From contig CAYXMQ010000002.1 of assembly GCA_964466195.1 (NCBI GenBank), positions 186,001 through 250,000 of the forward strand: a stretch of DNA of 64,000 nucleotides. Reading direction: 5' to 3'. The translations under genes were made by a program, and so were the position numbers. The notes below the pieces were generated by a model, which saw only the letters and a list, made by a program, of their open reading frames with translations, was not told the DNA's origin and made no database searches. This document shows positions 27,614 through 36,721 of this stretch, piece after piece. This DNA is from PFJX01 sp964466195 (GTDB lineage Bacteria; Pseudomonadota; Gammaproteobacteria; Burkholderiales; Thiobacillaceae). Positions within the stretch are counted from its first letter, which is position 1. Every line of letters begins with the position of its first letter.

Positions 27614-28339
27614 TTACGCGCCCCGCATACGCTTCAACTCGGCTTGGGGATCGTCCATCTCGTTCCAGCCGCTGCCCTCCAAGGAACGCAGACTGGCAAT
27701 GACTTCCGCAACCGGCGTTTCGTCGAGGGTCTCGAAATCCTTGATTTCGAAGGTCTCCAATTCCCACTCGCCTTCCTGAGTACGCCGCCACTTGCCGCGA
27801 CCGATCACGCGCACCACTTGCCCGAAGAGATACGCAGCCAGTTTGCGGGCATTTTCCCGACTAGCGTTGCAGTGGTAGTAGACGCCACTCTCCCCTTCCA
27901 TCAGAACCGGGACGGTTTCATCCTTGCCGCCGATGCGGATGACGACGCCATCCAGTTCCCCGAGCTCGTAAACCACGGCTTCTTCGGCCAGGGTTGTCTT
28001 GCGGCCGGGAAACTCCAGGATATTGGCGCCTGCCTTTTCCCGCAGTACTCCGCTGGCATTGTCGTCACGCAACATGCGATTGATTTCCCGGTTGGCGCGG
28101 GTAAGGTCTTCCGGCGCGTCTACCGTCCCGACCAGACTTAACCGGGCCTTGACCTTGGGTACCGCAGTTTCATCCACCAAGATTTCGGGGATGGCACTGC
28201 CCTTGCGCACCTTCATGAAATGCACATGTTCCTTATTGCCGAACAACACCGCCAGACGGGCCAGATATTCGGCCAGCCGGCCCATGGGAAGCGTGTCCGG
28301 CTTCCATGTGTCGATGCGGAAATCAAAGGTGGCATTCAT
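27614..28339 (-). CDS. 241-aa unknown protein paired with PIN-domain protein
   Basis: This acidic-basic 241-residue protein has no signal peptide or membrane segment and no domain I recognise. The middle (EFPGRKTTLAEEAVVYELGELDGVVIRIGGKDETVPVLMEG) looks like a beta-rich domain. FGQVVRVIGRGKWRRTQEGEWELETFEIKDFE follows and resembles a small barrel ending in a linker. Its stop codon abuts the PIN gene start. It could be an unusually large antitoxin, a substrate adaptor or an unrelated partner. Conserved pairing elsewhere would be the key evidence. Confidence 0.7.
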   Translation of the reverse strand: MNATFDFRIDTWKPDTLPMGRLAEYLARLAVLFGNKEHVHFMKVRKGSAIPEILVDETAVPKVKARLSLVGTVDAPEDLTRANREINRMLRDDNASGVLREKAGANILEFPGRKTTLAEEAVVYELGELDGVVIRIGGKDETVPVLMEGESGVYYHCNASRENARKLAAYLFGQVVRVIGRGKWRRTQEGEWELETFEIKDFETLDETPVAEVIASLRSLEGSGWNEMDDPQAELKRMRGA

Positions 28340-28837
28340 GGTTGGAACTTAGCTCAATCATGCTTACCGCGTCAAAAAAACAAGCCAATTGACCTTCAGA
28401 AATGGCAGACAAGCTGCAGATCACGGTAGGCTGCTGAATGGCAGCTCAACCTCTGGTACCTGACTGATTGGGTGCCGAAGGCCGAACGGCTCTTCCGGGT
28501 CGAAATCGCCAGTTCGCGCATTCGAAAAGCAGACGCTCAACCATGGGACTCGAAACTCCGGCTCGAAACTTCGGCTCGAACAGCTCGCTTGCCAAACTTG
28601 AGACACGTGGTGCCGCTAAGCCCTGCGACTTCTTTGGCCCGATTCCCCGGTGACGTTGGCGAATAGCACCCGCATCTCTTCTTCGGTGAAGCTACAGCTC
28701 GCAGCACACTCGTACAACCTGCAAACCATTTCAGCAATGAGGCGTGCGGCGGATTACCCCAGCGCACGCCTATTCCTGCGCAATCAATTGCAGACTATGG
28801 AGGCCCCACAAGGCAGGCGCGCCGACGCTTTCGACGC
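28340..28837. other. Gene-poor interval with tandem repeat
   Basis: No convincing gene in either strand. On the minus strand a short frame reads LYECAASCSFTEEEMRVLFANVTGE, which has a coding look but is preceded by stops and has no start; it may be a fragment. A 13-bp repeat lies inside. Confidence 0.4.
28548..28583. repeat. 13-bp imperfect tandem repeat (about 2.7 copies)
   Basis: Units ACTCGAAACTCCG, GCTCGAAACTTCG and a partial GCTCGAACAG follow one another. The copy number is too small for a CRISPR or variable-number array, and no function is seen. Confidence 0.5.
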
Positions 28838-31741
28838 CTAGCCGCACGCCCCCACCGCCCCGCACGCGGTACAGAAATCGCAGCCATCCTTCTTGATCAC
28901 GGTGGCGTTGCCGCATTCCTTGCAGACTGATCCGGTCATAATGACCTTAGCGGGTTCGCCGCTGGCGGAGGGCGGCAGGGACGGGGTTTGCAGGATGCCC
29001 ATTTCCTTCACCGGCAGCCCTTCTTCGGTCAGGATGCCGAGCATGGCGTAGCGGTGGATGATCAGGCGGGCGAGGTAGGCGACGGTGGAGGGCCAGTTGG
29101 TCTGCTTTGCGGTTGTCAAACCCGTGCCGGGCACGAAGGCCATGAAGTCGCCCAGGGGTTCCGGATAGTTCAGCAGCTTGCGCAGTTTCATGCCGATCCA
29201 GGCCGGGTCCATCACGCGCATGTCCAGCGACAGCAGCTTGCACAGGCCGTCGAGCGCACGCGGGTATTCGCCGGAGAGCCAGACCGAATAGGGCCGGGTG
29301 ACGCCGTCCGGCAACGTGATTTCCTTCAGGCCGAGCACGAAGTCGTCGCCGGTATGCGGGTTGAGGACATCGACGGTCCAGGACAGCGTGCCGTCGGTGC
29401 CGGTCTTGGGTTCCTTGTGCGAGAACAGCGCGTCGAGCACGGGTCCGGTTTTGCCCTCGCCGGTCTCGTCGAGCGCATTCAGATCCTCCAGCCGCCAGCG
29501 CAGCAATTGCGCGACGGCGGAGACCAGGCTGGGCACCTGGCGCGGCTCGCCTTGCGGCGGGAAGGGAATGGCGCAACTGTCGTCGCCGCGCGTTTTCGCC
29601 AGCGTGTCGAGCTTCAGCTTCAGCCAGCCGCGATCATTGGCGCGCATGTCCATCGACAGCGTTTTGGCGATCGCGCCGAGGCCGCGCGGCTGTTCGGCGC
29701 CATTGACCCAGACTTCGAACGGCCAGGCGCGGCCGTCGCCCTCGCTGACTTCGGTATGCCCGACGAACAGCGCGAAGCTGCCGCAGGCGCTGTCGATCAT
29801 GTAGCACCAGGCCGGGTTGCCACCGGACAGTTTCGGGCGGCCGGGCCATTTCAGGCTTTCCAGCACCGGCGCCGGCAGCGCCTTGATTTCGATGCGGCGA
29901 TTGACGTCGGACAGTTCGAAATCCTGCGGCGATTTGGCCTTGGCCGCGGCGATCGGCGCGGCCTCGCCGGTGGACAGCACGCTGCCCAGCACCGCGTTGG
30001 GGCGATAGGTGGCCAAGCCTTTCAGGCCGGCTTTCCAGGCGGCGAAATAGAGGCCTTCGAATTCGGTGTAGGGGTAGTCGGCCGGCACGTTGACGGTTTT
30101 CGAAATGGCCGAATCGACATACGGCGCCACCGCGGCGACGGCATTCATGTGCGCCGTGGCGCTGATTTCCAGCGCCGTGACGAAGGCCGGCGGCAGTTGC
30201 GTGACGTCGCCGCCTTGCTCGCGGTACAGCCGCCAGGCGTGGTCTTCCACCTGATATTCCTTCCAGCCGCCATCCGGTTCGCGTTTCTTGCGCGTGTACG
30301 CCCAGGAGAACGGCGGTTCGATGCCGTTGCTGGCGTTGTCGGCGAAAGCCAGCGAGATGGTGCCGGTGGGGGCGATGGAAAGCAGATGCGAATTGCGCAT
30401 GCCGTGCGCGCGGATCGCTTCCTTGATCGGGCCGGGCAGGCGGCTGGCGAAGCTGCCGCCGGACAGATACAGATCGGCATTGAACAACGGGAATGCGCCG
30501 CGCTCCTTGGCCAGCTCGACCGAGGCGAGGTAGCACTGATCGCGCATGAACTCCGCCACCTGGGTCGAGAAGGCCAGCGCTTCCGGCGTGTCGTAACGCA
30601 GGCCCAGCATCACCAGCGCATCGCCCAGACCGGTGAAACCGAGCCCGACGCGGCGTTTGTTGTGCGCCTCGACGCGTTGTTTTTCCAACGGCCAGGCAGT
30701 CAGGTCGAGCACGTTGTCCAGCGCCCGCACGCAGACCGGCAGCAGCCGGCGCAATCCGTCGAAATCGAAATTGGCGGCCTCGCCGAACGCTTGCCGCACG
30801 AAGCGGGTCAGGTTGACCGAACCCAGGCAGCAGCAGCCGTAGGGCGGCAAGGGTTGTTCGCCGCACGGGTTGGTCGCCTCGATGCTTTCGCAGTAATACA
30901 GATTGTTGTCGCGATTGATGCGGTCGAGAAACAGGATGCCGGGTTCGGCATGGTCGTAGGTGGAGGACATGATCTGGGTCCACAGATCGCGGGCGCGGAA
31001 TTTCTTGTACACCCAGAGTCCGTCGCTGCTGCGCTGATACGCGCCGGCGGCTTTCTGTTCGGCGCCCGGCTCGGAGCGGTGCACCAGTTCCACCTCGGTA
31101 TCGGCGGCAACGGCCTGCATGAACGCATCGGTGACGCCGACGGAAATGTTGAAGTTCTTCAGGTCGCCCTGGTCCTTGGCATGAATGAACAACTCGATAT
31201 CCGGGTGATCGCAGCGCATCACGCCCATCTGCGCGCCGCGCCGGCTGCCGGCGGATTCCACCGTCTCGCAGGAACGGTCGAACACGCGCATGTAGGAAAC
31301 CGGGCCGCTGGCGCGTGACTGCGTGCCCTTGACCAGGGCGCCTTTCGGCCGGATGGTGGAAAAGTCATAGCCGACGCCGCCGCCGCGGCGCATGGTTTCG
31401 GCGGCTTCTTCCAGCGCGACATAAATGCCCGGCTTGCCCTCCGACTCGCCGGAAATCGCATCGCCCACCGGCTGCACGAAACAATTGATCAGCGTCGCCT
31501 GCAGCGCGGTGCCGGCGGCGGAGTTGATGCGTCCGGCCGGGATGAAGCCGGCCTCCATCGCGGCGAAATAGGCGCGTTCCCAGTGCATGCGCTCGCTTTT
31601 CTTTTCCGCCGAAGCCAGCGCGCGGGCGACGCGGATACGCACATCGACGACGTTCTTCTCGTCCCCCTTGGCATATTTTTCCAGCAGAACTTCGCTGGAA
31701 ATGGCTTGATCGGCGAGTTCGGGGAACAGGGCTTCCTGCAT
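28838..31741 (-). CDS. nrdJ: Adenosylcobalamin-dependent ribonucleoside-diphosphate reductase (class II)
   Basis: Class II reductases make deoxyribonucleotides with a vitamin B12 coenzyme and need no oxygen. The ATG at 31741 (967 residues) has GGAGG eight bases upstream; the TTG at 31756 lies inside that ribosome site. The catalytic core shows NCFVQPVGDAIS, the NPCGEQPLPPYGCCCLGSVNL active-site segment near residue 290 and the APTGTISLAFADNASNGIEP loop. After the barrel, two related TSCPD-like segments follow (CGSFALFVGHTEVSEGDGRAWPFEVWVNG and TRPYSVWLSGEYPRALDGLC). The tail has CKECGNATVIKKDGCDFCTACG, a Cys-rich element that re-reduces the active site. No other nrd gene is visible. Confidence 0.95.
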   Translation of the reverse strand: MQEALFPELADQAISSEVLLEKYAKGDEKNVVDVRIRVARALASAEKKSERMHWERAYFAAMEAGFIPAGRINSAAGTALQATLINCFVQPVGDAISGESEGKPGIYVALEEAAETMRRGGGVGYDFSTIRPKGALVKGTQSRASGPVSYMRVFDRSCETVESAGSRRGAQMGVMRCDHPDIELFIHAKDQGDLKNFNISVGVTDAFMQAVAADTEVELVHRSEPGAEQKAAGAYQRSSDGLWVYKKFRARDLWTQIMSSTYDHAEPGILFLDRINRDNNLYYCESIEATNPCGEQPLPPYGCCCLGSVNLTRFVRQAFGEAANFDFDGLRRLLPVCVRALDNVLDLTAWPLEKQRVEAHNKRRVGLGFTGLGDALVMLGLRYDTPEALAFSTQVAEFMRDQCYLASVELAKERGAFPLFNADLYLSGGSFASRLPGPIKEAIRAHGMRNSHLLSIAPTGTISLAFADNASNGIEPPFSWAYTRKKREPDGGWKEYQVEDHAWRLYREQGGDVTQLPPAFVTALEISATAHMNAVAAVAPYVDSAISKTVNVPADYPYTEFEGLYFAAWKAGLKGLATYRPNAVLGSVLSTGEAAPIAAAKAKSPQDFELSDVNRRIEIKALPAPVLESLKWPGRPKLSGGNPAWCYMIDSACGSFALFVGHTEVSEGDGRAWPFEVWVNGAEQPRGLGAIAKTLSMDMRANDRGWLKLKLDTLAKTRGDDSCAIPFPPQGEPRQVPSLVSAVAQLLRWRLEDLNALDETGEGKTGPVLDALFSHKEPKTGTDGTLSWTVDVLNPHTGDDFVLGLKEITLPDGVTRPYSVWLSGEYPRALDGLCKLLSLDMRVMDPAWIGMKLRKLLNYPEPLGDFMAFVPGTGLTTAKQTNWPSTVAYLARLIIHRYAMLGILTEEGLPVKEMGILQTPSLPPSASGEPAKVIMTGSVCKECGNATVIKKDGCDFCTACGAVGACG

Positions 31742-31757
31742 GGCGTCGGCCTCCAAA

Positions 31758-31805
31758 ATACTAGATATATGGTTGAGATTGCTTTTTAGACGCTACATAC
31801 AGCGT
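31758..31805 (-). promoter_or_regulatory. Pair of NrdR-box-like sites upstream of nrdJ
   Basis: Two 16-bp near-palindromes lie at 31790-31805 (ACGCTGTATGTAGCGT on the minus strand) and 31758-31773 (ACCATATATCTAGTAT). Each matches about 12 of 16 positions of the known NrdR consensus. Their starts are 32 bases apart, about three helical turns, as usual for paired NrdR boxes. NrdR represses ribonucleotide reductase genes. The nrdR gene itself is not in the window. Confidence 0.6.
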
Positions 31806-31859
31806 CCGCAAGTCTCAAATTCAAACTCGCCCGATTCAAAGGAGGTAGGCCGGCGAATG

Positions 31860-32630
31860 CTAGGGCAGCGCCAGCGTCGCCAGCACCGGCGTGTGATCGG
31901 AAGGCCGTTCCAGCTTGCGCGGCGCCTTGTCGATTTCGCTGGCGCGGCAAAGCGGCGCCAGTTCCGGCGAGAGCAGGATATGGTCGATGCGCATGCCGAG
32001 ATTGCGGCGGAAACCCATCATGCGGTAATCCCACCAACTGAAGCTCTTGTCGGGTTGTTCAAACAGCCGGAACGCATCTTTCAGGCCGAGATCGAGCAGA
32101 GCCTGAAAGCGGGCGCGTTCCGGATCGGATACCAGCACCTGGCCGACCCAGGCCGCCGGGTCGTGGCAATCGCGGTCTTCCGGCGCGATGTTGTAGTCGC
32201 CCAGCAGGGCCAGCCGGGGATGGCGCTGCAGTTCATCCTTCAGCCAGGCGATCAGCGCATCCAGCCAGGCCATCTTGTAGACGTATTTGTCGGAATCCAG
32301 GCTCTGGCCGTTCGGGATGTAGACGCAGACGATGCGGACGCCCGCGATGGTGGCCGCCAGCACGCGTTTCTGTTCGTCGGCGAAACCGGGTATGCCGGTT
32401 TGCACATCGAGCAATGGCGCGCGGCTCAGAATCGCCACGCCGTTATAGGTTTTCTGGCCGGAGAAGGCGGCCGCATAGCCCGCCGCTCGCAACGCCTCGG
32501 CGGGAAAAACGTCGTCACTCTGCTTGGTTTCCTGCAAACACACCACATCGGGTGCAGCGCTTTGCAGCCAATCCAGCAAATGCGGCAGACGGACCTTCAG
32601 CGAGTTGACATTCCAGGTGGCGAGTTTCAT
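31860..32630 (-). CDS. xth: Exodeoxyribonuclease III
   Basis: This 256-residue AP endonuclease/3'-exonuclease acts in base-excision repair. MKLATWNVNSLKVRL, CLQETKQSDDVFP (catalytic Glu), GDYNIAPEDRDCHDP and the C-terminal MRIDHILLSPEL and ERPSDHTPVLATL cover all the catalytic motifs, including the D-H pair. Length is as expected. It is divergent from aroB, and its stop lies about 120 bases from the start of nrdJ. Confidence 0.95.
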   Translation of the reverse strand: MKLATWNVNSLKVRLPHLLDWLQSAAPDVVCLQETKQSDDVFPAEALRAAGYAAAFSGQKTYNGVAILSRAPLLDVQTGIPGFADEQKRVLAATIAGVRIVCVYIPNGQSLDSDKYVYKMAWLDALIAWLKDELQRHPRLALLGDYNIAPEDRDCHDPAAWVGQVLVSDPERARFQALLDLGLKDAFRLFEQPDKSFSWWDYRMMGFRRNLGMRIDHILLSPELAPLCRASEIDKAPRKLERPSDHTPVLATLALP

Positions 32631-32710
32631 GGTGGCGTGCTTCTCAAGGAGTGGCCCGGATTATCATTGCCAACCTTTCTCAGCTACAACATGCAACCTC
32701 GCCCACGACC

Positions 32711-33799
32711 ATGCAGACTCTGACCGTAGAACTCGGCGACCGCGCCTACCCCATCCACATCGGCCCCGGCCTGCTCGAGCGCGCCGACCTGGTGCTGCCG
32801 CATCTGATTCAGAAACGGGCGGTGATCGTGACCAACACCACCGTCGGTCCGCTGTATCTGGAGCGCTTCGCCCAGACCTTGCGCAATGCCGGCATCCAGG
32901 TCGAGTCGGTCACACTGCCCGATGGCGAGGTGTACAAGAACTGGGAAACTTTGAATCTGATTTTCGACGCCCTGCTCACCCAGCGTGCCGAACGCAAGAC
33001 CACGTTGATCGCGCTCGGCGGCGGCGTCATCGGCGACCTGACCGGCTTTGCGGCCGCGTGCTACCAGCGCGGCATGCCGTTCATCCAGATTCCGACCACG
33101 CTGCTGGCTCAGGTCGATTCCTCCGTCGGCGGCAAGACCGGCATCAATCATCCGCTCGGGAAAAACATGGTCGGCGCGTTCTATCAGCCGCAACTGGTGC
33201 TGGCGGATACCGCAACGCTGAACACGCTGCCGGCGCGCGAACTCTCCGCCGGCCTGGCGGAAGTCATCAAATACGGCCTGATCCGCGATCTGCCTTTCCT
33301 GGAATGGCTGGAGACGCACATCGAGGCGCTGCTGGCGCGCGATACGACGGCGCTGACCTACGCGATTTATCGCTCCTGCGCGAACAAGGCCGAAGTGGTC
33401 GCCGCCGATGAACGCGAGTCGGGCCAGCGCGCCCTGCTCAATCTCGGCCATACCTTCGGCCACGCGATCGAAACCGGCATGGGTTACGGCATCTGGCTGC
33501 ACGGTGAAGGCGTCGCCGCCGGCACCATGCTGGCCGCCGACTTATCCTGCCGCATGGGGCTGATTTCCGCGCAGGACGTCGACCGCATCGCTTCGCTGTT
33601 TCGCCGCGCCGGCTTGCCGATCGTCGCGCCCGATCTGGGCTACGACGCGTATATGAATTTCATGGGCGTCGACAAGAAAGTGGAAGCCGGCCGCATCCGT
33701 TTCGTGCTGTTCAGAAAATTGGGCGAGGCTTTCGTCACCGCCGACTACGACCCGAACGCGTTGCGCGCCACGCTGACCGAAGCGGTCGGCAAACCCTAG
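32711..33799 (+). CDS. aroB: 3-dehydroquinate synthase
   Basis: AroB converts DAHP to 3-dehydroquinate in the shikimate pathway, using NAD and a metal. The 362-residue protein, from ATG 32711 (MQTLTVELGDRAYPIHIG), shows LPDGEVYKNWETL, GGGVIGDLTGFAAACYQRG, the TTLLAQVDSSVGGKTGINHP segment, and metal ligands in LNLGHTFGHAIET and HGEGVAAG. The frame is open from 32651, but that part precedes the usual AroB start. The gene is followed by a dgt-type gene; aroK is 12 kb away, which is unusual. Confidence 0.95.
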   Translation: MQTLTVELGDRAYPIHIGPGLLERADLVLPHLIQKRAVIVTNTTVGPLYLERFAQTLRNAGIQVESVTLPDGEVYKNWETLNLIFDALLTQRAERKTTLIALGGGVIGDLTGFAAACYQRGMPFIQIPTTLLAQVDSSVGGKTGINHPLGKNMVGAFYQPQLVLADTATLNTLPARELSAGLAEVIKYGLIRDLPFLEWLETHIEALLARDTTALTYAIYRSCANKAEVVAADERESGQRALLNLGHTFGHAIETGMGYGIWLHGEGVAAGTMLAADLSCRMGLISAQDVDRIASLFRRAGLPIVAPDLGYDAYMNFMGVDKKVEAGRIRFVLFRKLGEAFVTADYDPNALRATLTEAVGKP

Positions 33800-33824
33800 C
33801 CGCCTGTCGGACTACAAGGTAACC

Positions 33825-34949
33825 ATGTCGGATCTCGCCCCTTTTGCCGCCCGTTCCGCCCAGACGCAAGGCCGCCGCCACCCGGAACCGCCGGCGGCGC
33901 CGCGCTCCGAGTTCCAGCGCGACCGCGACCGTATCGTCCATTCCACCGCCTTTCGCCGGCTGGAATACAAGACCCAGGTGTTCATCAACCATGAAGGCGA
34001 CCTGTTCCGCACGCGTTTGACGCACAGCCTGGAAGTCGCGCAGATCGGCCGCACGCTGGCGCGCATGCTGGACCTCGACGAAGACCTGACCGAAACCCTG
34101 GCGCTAGCGCACGACCTCGGCCACACCCCGTTCGGCCATGTCGGCCAGGATGTGCTCAATGCCTGCATGAAGGAACATGGCGGCTTCGAACACAACCTGC
34201 AGTCGCTGCGCGTGGTCGATGAACTGGAACAAAAATACGCCGAATTCGAGGGCCTCAACCTGACCTTCGAAGCGCGCGAAGGCATCCTCAAACACTGCTC
34301 GGCCAAGAACGCGGAGAAGCTCGGCGATGTCGGCCAGCGTTTCCTGGCCGGCCGGCAACCCTCGCTGGAAGCGCAGATCACCAACCTGGCCGACGAAATC
34401 GCCTACAACAACCACGATGTCGATGACGGCCTGCGTTCCGGCCTGATCACCGTCGAGCAACTGGAACAGGTGGAAATCTTCGCGCGCCACTTGGCCACCG
34501 TGCGCACGCTCTATCCCGACCTCAACGACCGCCGCCTGATCCACGAGACCGTGCGCCGCATGATCAATACGCTGGTCGTCGACATGCTGGAGCAGACCCG
34601 CGCCAACATCGCCGCCCACCGCCCGGAAAGCCTGGAAGACGTGCGCCGCTGCCCGCCGCTGGCCGCCTTCAGCGCGGAGGTGCTGGCGCAGCACCGCGAA
34701 CTCAAGCGCTTCCTGTTCCAGAATCTGTACCGCCATTACAAGGTCGTGCGCATGAGCGAGAAAGCGCAACGCCTGCTGCGCGAATTGTTCGTCGCGTTCA
34801 GCAGCGAACCCCGCTTGATGCCGCCGGAACATCACGCCCGCGCCGACCAGAACCCTTACCGCGCCGTCTGCGACTACATCGCCGGCATGACCGACCGCTA
34901 CGCCATACGCGAACATCGGCGGATATTTGATATTGAAGAGTTGGCCTAG
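33825..34949 (+). CDS. dgt: Deoxyguanosinetriphosphate triphosphohydrolase-like protein
   Basis: The 374-residue HD-domain protein removes triphosphate from dGTP or other dNTPs, which lowers nucleotide pools. Motifs are RDRDRIVHSTAFRRLEYKTQVF near residue 30, RTRLTHSLEVAQIGRTLAR, and LAHDLGHTPFGHVGQDVLN carrying HD. EIAYNNHDVDDGLRSG near residue 195 supplies the second metal Asp. The length matches the shorter dNTPase type rather than E. coli Dgt (about 500). It lies 25 bases after aroB and may be cotranscribed. Confidence 0.93.
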   Translation: MSDLAPFAARSAQTQGRRHPEPPAAPRSEFQRDRDRIVHSTAFRRLEYKTQVFINHEGDLFRTRLTHSLEVAQIGRTLARMLDLDEDLTETLALAHDLGHTPFGHVGQDVLNACMKEHGGFEHNLQSLRVVDELEQKYAEFEGLNLTFEAREGILKHCSAKNAEKLGDVGQRFLAGRQPSLEAQITNLADEIAYNNHDVDDGLRSGLITVEQLEQVEIFARHLATVRTLYPDLNDRRLIHETVRRMINTLVVDMLEQTRANIAAHRPESLEDVRRCPPLAAFSAEVLAQHRELKRFLFQNLYRHYKVVRMSEKAQRLLRELFVAFSSEPRLMPPEHHARADQNPYRAVCDYIAGMTDRYAIREHRRIFDIEELA

Positions 34950-35110
34950 GCGCCTTTAAAAACAGTTGTCTATGCGCCCGACAGGCGAATCACACTGAAC
35001 GTTAAAGCCGCTGCTGCGTTCGTCCGGGCCGCATGGCCGGAATGAACATCGAAGAACGGTCAAATATGCTGCTCAGACTCAAACATTTCAGCGATTAACA
35101 GAGGCTTATT

Positions 35111-35509
35111 GTGCAACCTCCACGCCCTGACTCCAGTACTGCCCGCAAGGAAAAGCGCGACGTCAAAATCACTTCCGCATGTCCCCAATGCGGCCAGCGC
35201 TGTCTCGTACAGACCTCGCGGCGGGCCATAGACCGTGTGCTCGGGCTGTTCGTCGGCCTGCGCCGGTTTCGCTGCCAGAACTTGGAATGCGGTTGGGAAG
35301 GCAATCTGGCCAAGTCGCGCGCACTCAGACGAACGGTTGGGCAGATGCCGACATTCACGAAACAGGTCAATTGGCTATTGGTTGCCGGCAATGTGGTCTT
35401 GGCGCTGTCCATTTTGTTCATCATCATTGCGCTGTTCATCGGCTGGATCGACGGCTCTTTCAAAGGTGACACGGGCCTATTCCAGCGCGAGACGCGTAAT
35501 GCCGAGTAG
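35111..35509 (+). CDS. Small zinc-ribbon membrane protein
   Basis: A 132-residue protein from GTG 35111 with an AGAGG ribosome site. It has a zinc-ribbon-like pattern (C24xxC27 and C55xxxxC60) followed by one hydrophobic span near residues 88-110 (LLVAGNVVLALSILFIIIALFIGW). The layout is like the N-terminal part of the protein at 7.5 kb, although the sequences differ. Its function is unknown. It does not sit in an obvious operon. Confidence 0.6.
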   Translation: MQPPRPDSSTARKEKRDVKITSACPQCGQRCLVQTSRRAIDRVLGLFVGLRRFRCQNLECGWEGNLAKSRALRRTVGQMPTFTKQVNWLLVAGNVVLALSILFIIIALFIGWIDGSFKGDTGLFQRETRNAE

Positions 35510-35598
35510 ACCATTCGAACTTTCCCGTTACGCGTGAATCAGCCTCAAACACCACTTCAGATTCCATCCCTGCTCGAATCACTTAGGAAAACAAGCGC

Positions 35599-36165
35599 AT
35601 GAAAGTACTCATTTTCGCCGGCAGCACCCGCCACGACTCGGTCAACCGCCAACTCGCGCGCGCTGCACTGCACGCCGTTGAGGCCGCCGGAGCTGAAGCC
35701 ACGCTGCTGGAACTGGCCGATTACCCGATGCCGCTGCTCAGCGGCGAGATCGAAGCCGAGAGCGGCCCGCCGGAGAACGCGTTTCGCCTACAGGCGGTCA
35801 TTGCCGCCCATACCGGGCTGATCATCGCCTCGCCGGAACATAATCACAGCATTTCTGCGCTGTTGAAGAACACGTTGGACTGGGTATCACGCACGCCGCG
35901 CGTCCAAGGCGGCAATCCGTTCAGCGGCAAAGTCGCCGGCATCATGGCCGCCTCGCCGGGCGGCCTCGGCGGGCTGCAGGGCCTGGATCATCTGGAGCGC
36001 GTGCTGACCACCTTGGGCGTGCTGGTGTTGCCCAAAAAAGTCGCGGTACCCCACGCCGACCAGGCGTTCGATGCCGAAGGCCAATTACTGGACGCCACCT
36101 CGCAAAGGCGGGTCGCCGAACTGGCCGCGGATGTCGTCGATGTCGCCCGCAAGCTCAACACCTGA
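35599..36165 (+). CDS. NADPH-dependent FMN reductase family protein
   Basis: This 188-residue flavodoxin-like protein likely uses FMN and NAD(P)H to reduce quinones, azo dyes or chromate. MKVLIFAGSTRHDSVNRQLARA is the phosphate-binding loop, and SPEHNHSISALLKNTLDWVSR near residue 80 is the diagnostic FMN-contact motif. AASPGGLGGLQGLDHLERVL also fits. The physiological substrate is not evident. A 120-aa unknown gene follows after one base, so the two are probably coupled. Confidence 0.9.
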   Translation: MKVLIFAGSTRHDSVNRQLARAALHAVEAAGAEATLLELADYPMPLLSGEIEAESGPPENAFRLQAVIAAHTGLIIASPEHNHSISALLKNTLDWVSRTPRVQGGNPFSGKVAGIMAASPGGLGGLQGLDHLERVLTTLGVLVLPKKVAVPHADQAFDAEGQLLDATSQRRVAELAADVVDVARKLNT

Positions 36166-36166
36166 A

Positions 36167-36529
36167 ATGGCAGCCCCGCCCAGCGGCATGCGGCTGCCCC
36201 AGTCGCTCGCTGCCTGGCAGACGCCGGACTTTGAAGCCGTGTTCAAGCAGGAGGTCAAACAGCTCGATGCCGACTTGCTGCCCTTGCAGCAAGGCCTGTC
36301 GCATTCCAGTCGCGCCGTCACGTCCAATCTCGGCATCACGCTATTGCGTGTCAACGAGACGCAGCATGCCATCTCGATCAAAGCCGGAATCTTCTACGCC
36401 GGCATCATCGCCGGCTGCAGTTGCGCTGACGACCCGACGCCGATCGACGAAATCAATGAGTACTGCGAACTGGAGTTTTCGATTGATAAGCGCAGCGGCG
36501 CGGCAACGGTCGCCCTGTTGCAGGACTAG
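36167..36529 (+). CDS. Conserved hypothetical protein
   Basis: A 120-residue protein starting at ATG 36167, one base after the FMN reductase stop. It is moderately hydrophobic in KAGIFYAGIIAGCSCADDPTPIDE with a CSC element; the rest is mixed alpha/beta in look. I do not recognise the family. The one-base spacing suggests translation coupled to the reductase. A strong bidirectional terminator lies about 140 bases downstream. Confidence 0.6.
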   Translation: MAAPPSGMRLPQSLAAWQTPDFEAVFKQEVKQLDADLLPLQQGLSHSSRAVTSNLGITLLRVNETQHAISIKAGIFYAGIIAGCSCADDPTPIDEINEYCELEFSIDKRSGAATVALLQD

Positions 36530-36668
36530 CGACGAGTTCTGGCGGGGCCAAGCGCTCGGTGCCGGATCGGCGGCTTGGCCGGAACTTGATGCGTCATGCA
36601 TGCGCCTGCGCCGAATCGGATTGGCCATGTCGGTCTAACTCCCGCGCAGGCCAGGAATTCTTGGCCAT

Positions 36669-36706
36669 AAAAAAAGCCGGGCGCCTTGTGAGCGCCCGGC
36701 TTTTTT
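36669..36706. terminator. Bidirectional terminator between FMN reductase operon and aprA
   Basis: AAAAAAAGCCGGGCGC, loop CTTGTGA, GCGCCCGGCTTTTTT: a 15-bp stem with a T-run in each direction. It can end transcription of both the plus-strand operon and the leftward sulfur genes. Confidence 0.92.
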
Positions 36707-36721
36707 AACTACAGAACCCGA

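Noticed and set aside
28548..28583. Possible CRISPR or direct-repeat array
   Set aside because: Only 2.7 adjoining 13-bp units with no spacers.
28988..31318. A very long open frame on the plus strand opposite nrdJ
   Set aside because: It is the antisense of a strongly conserved gene, is rich in Arg/Gln/His from GC-rich codons, and has no domain or ribosome site.
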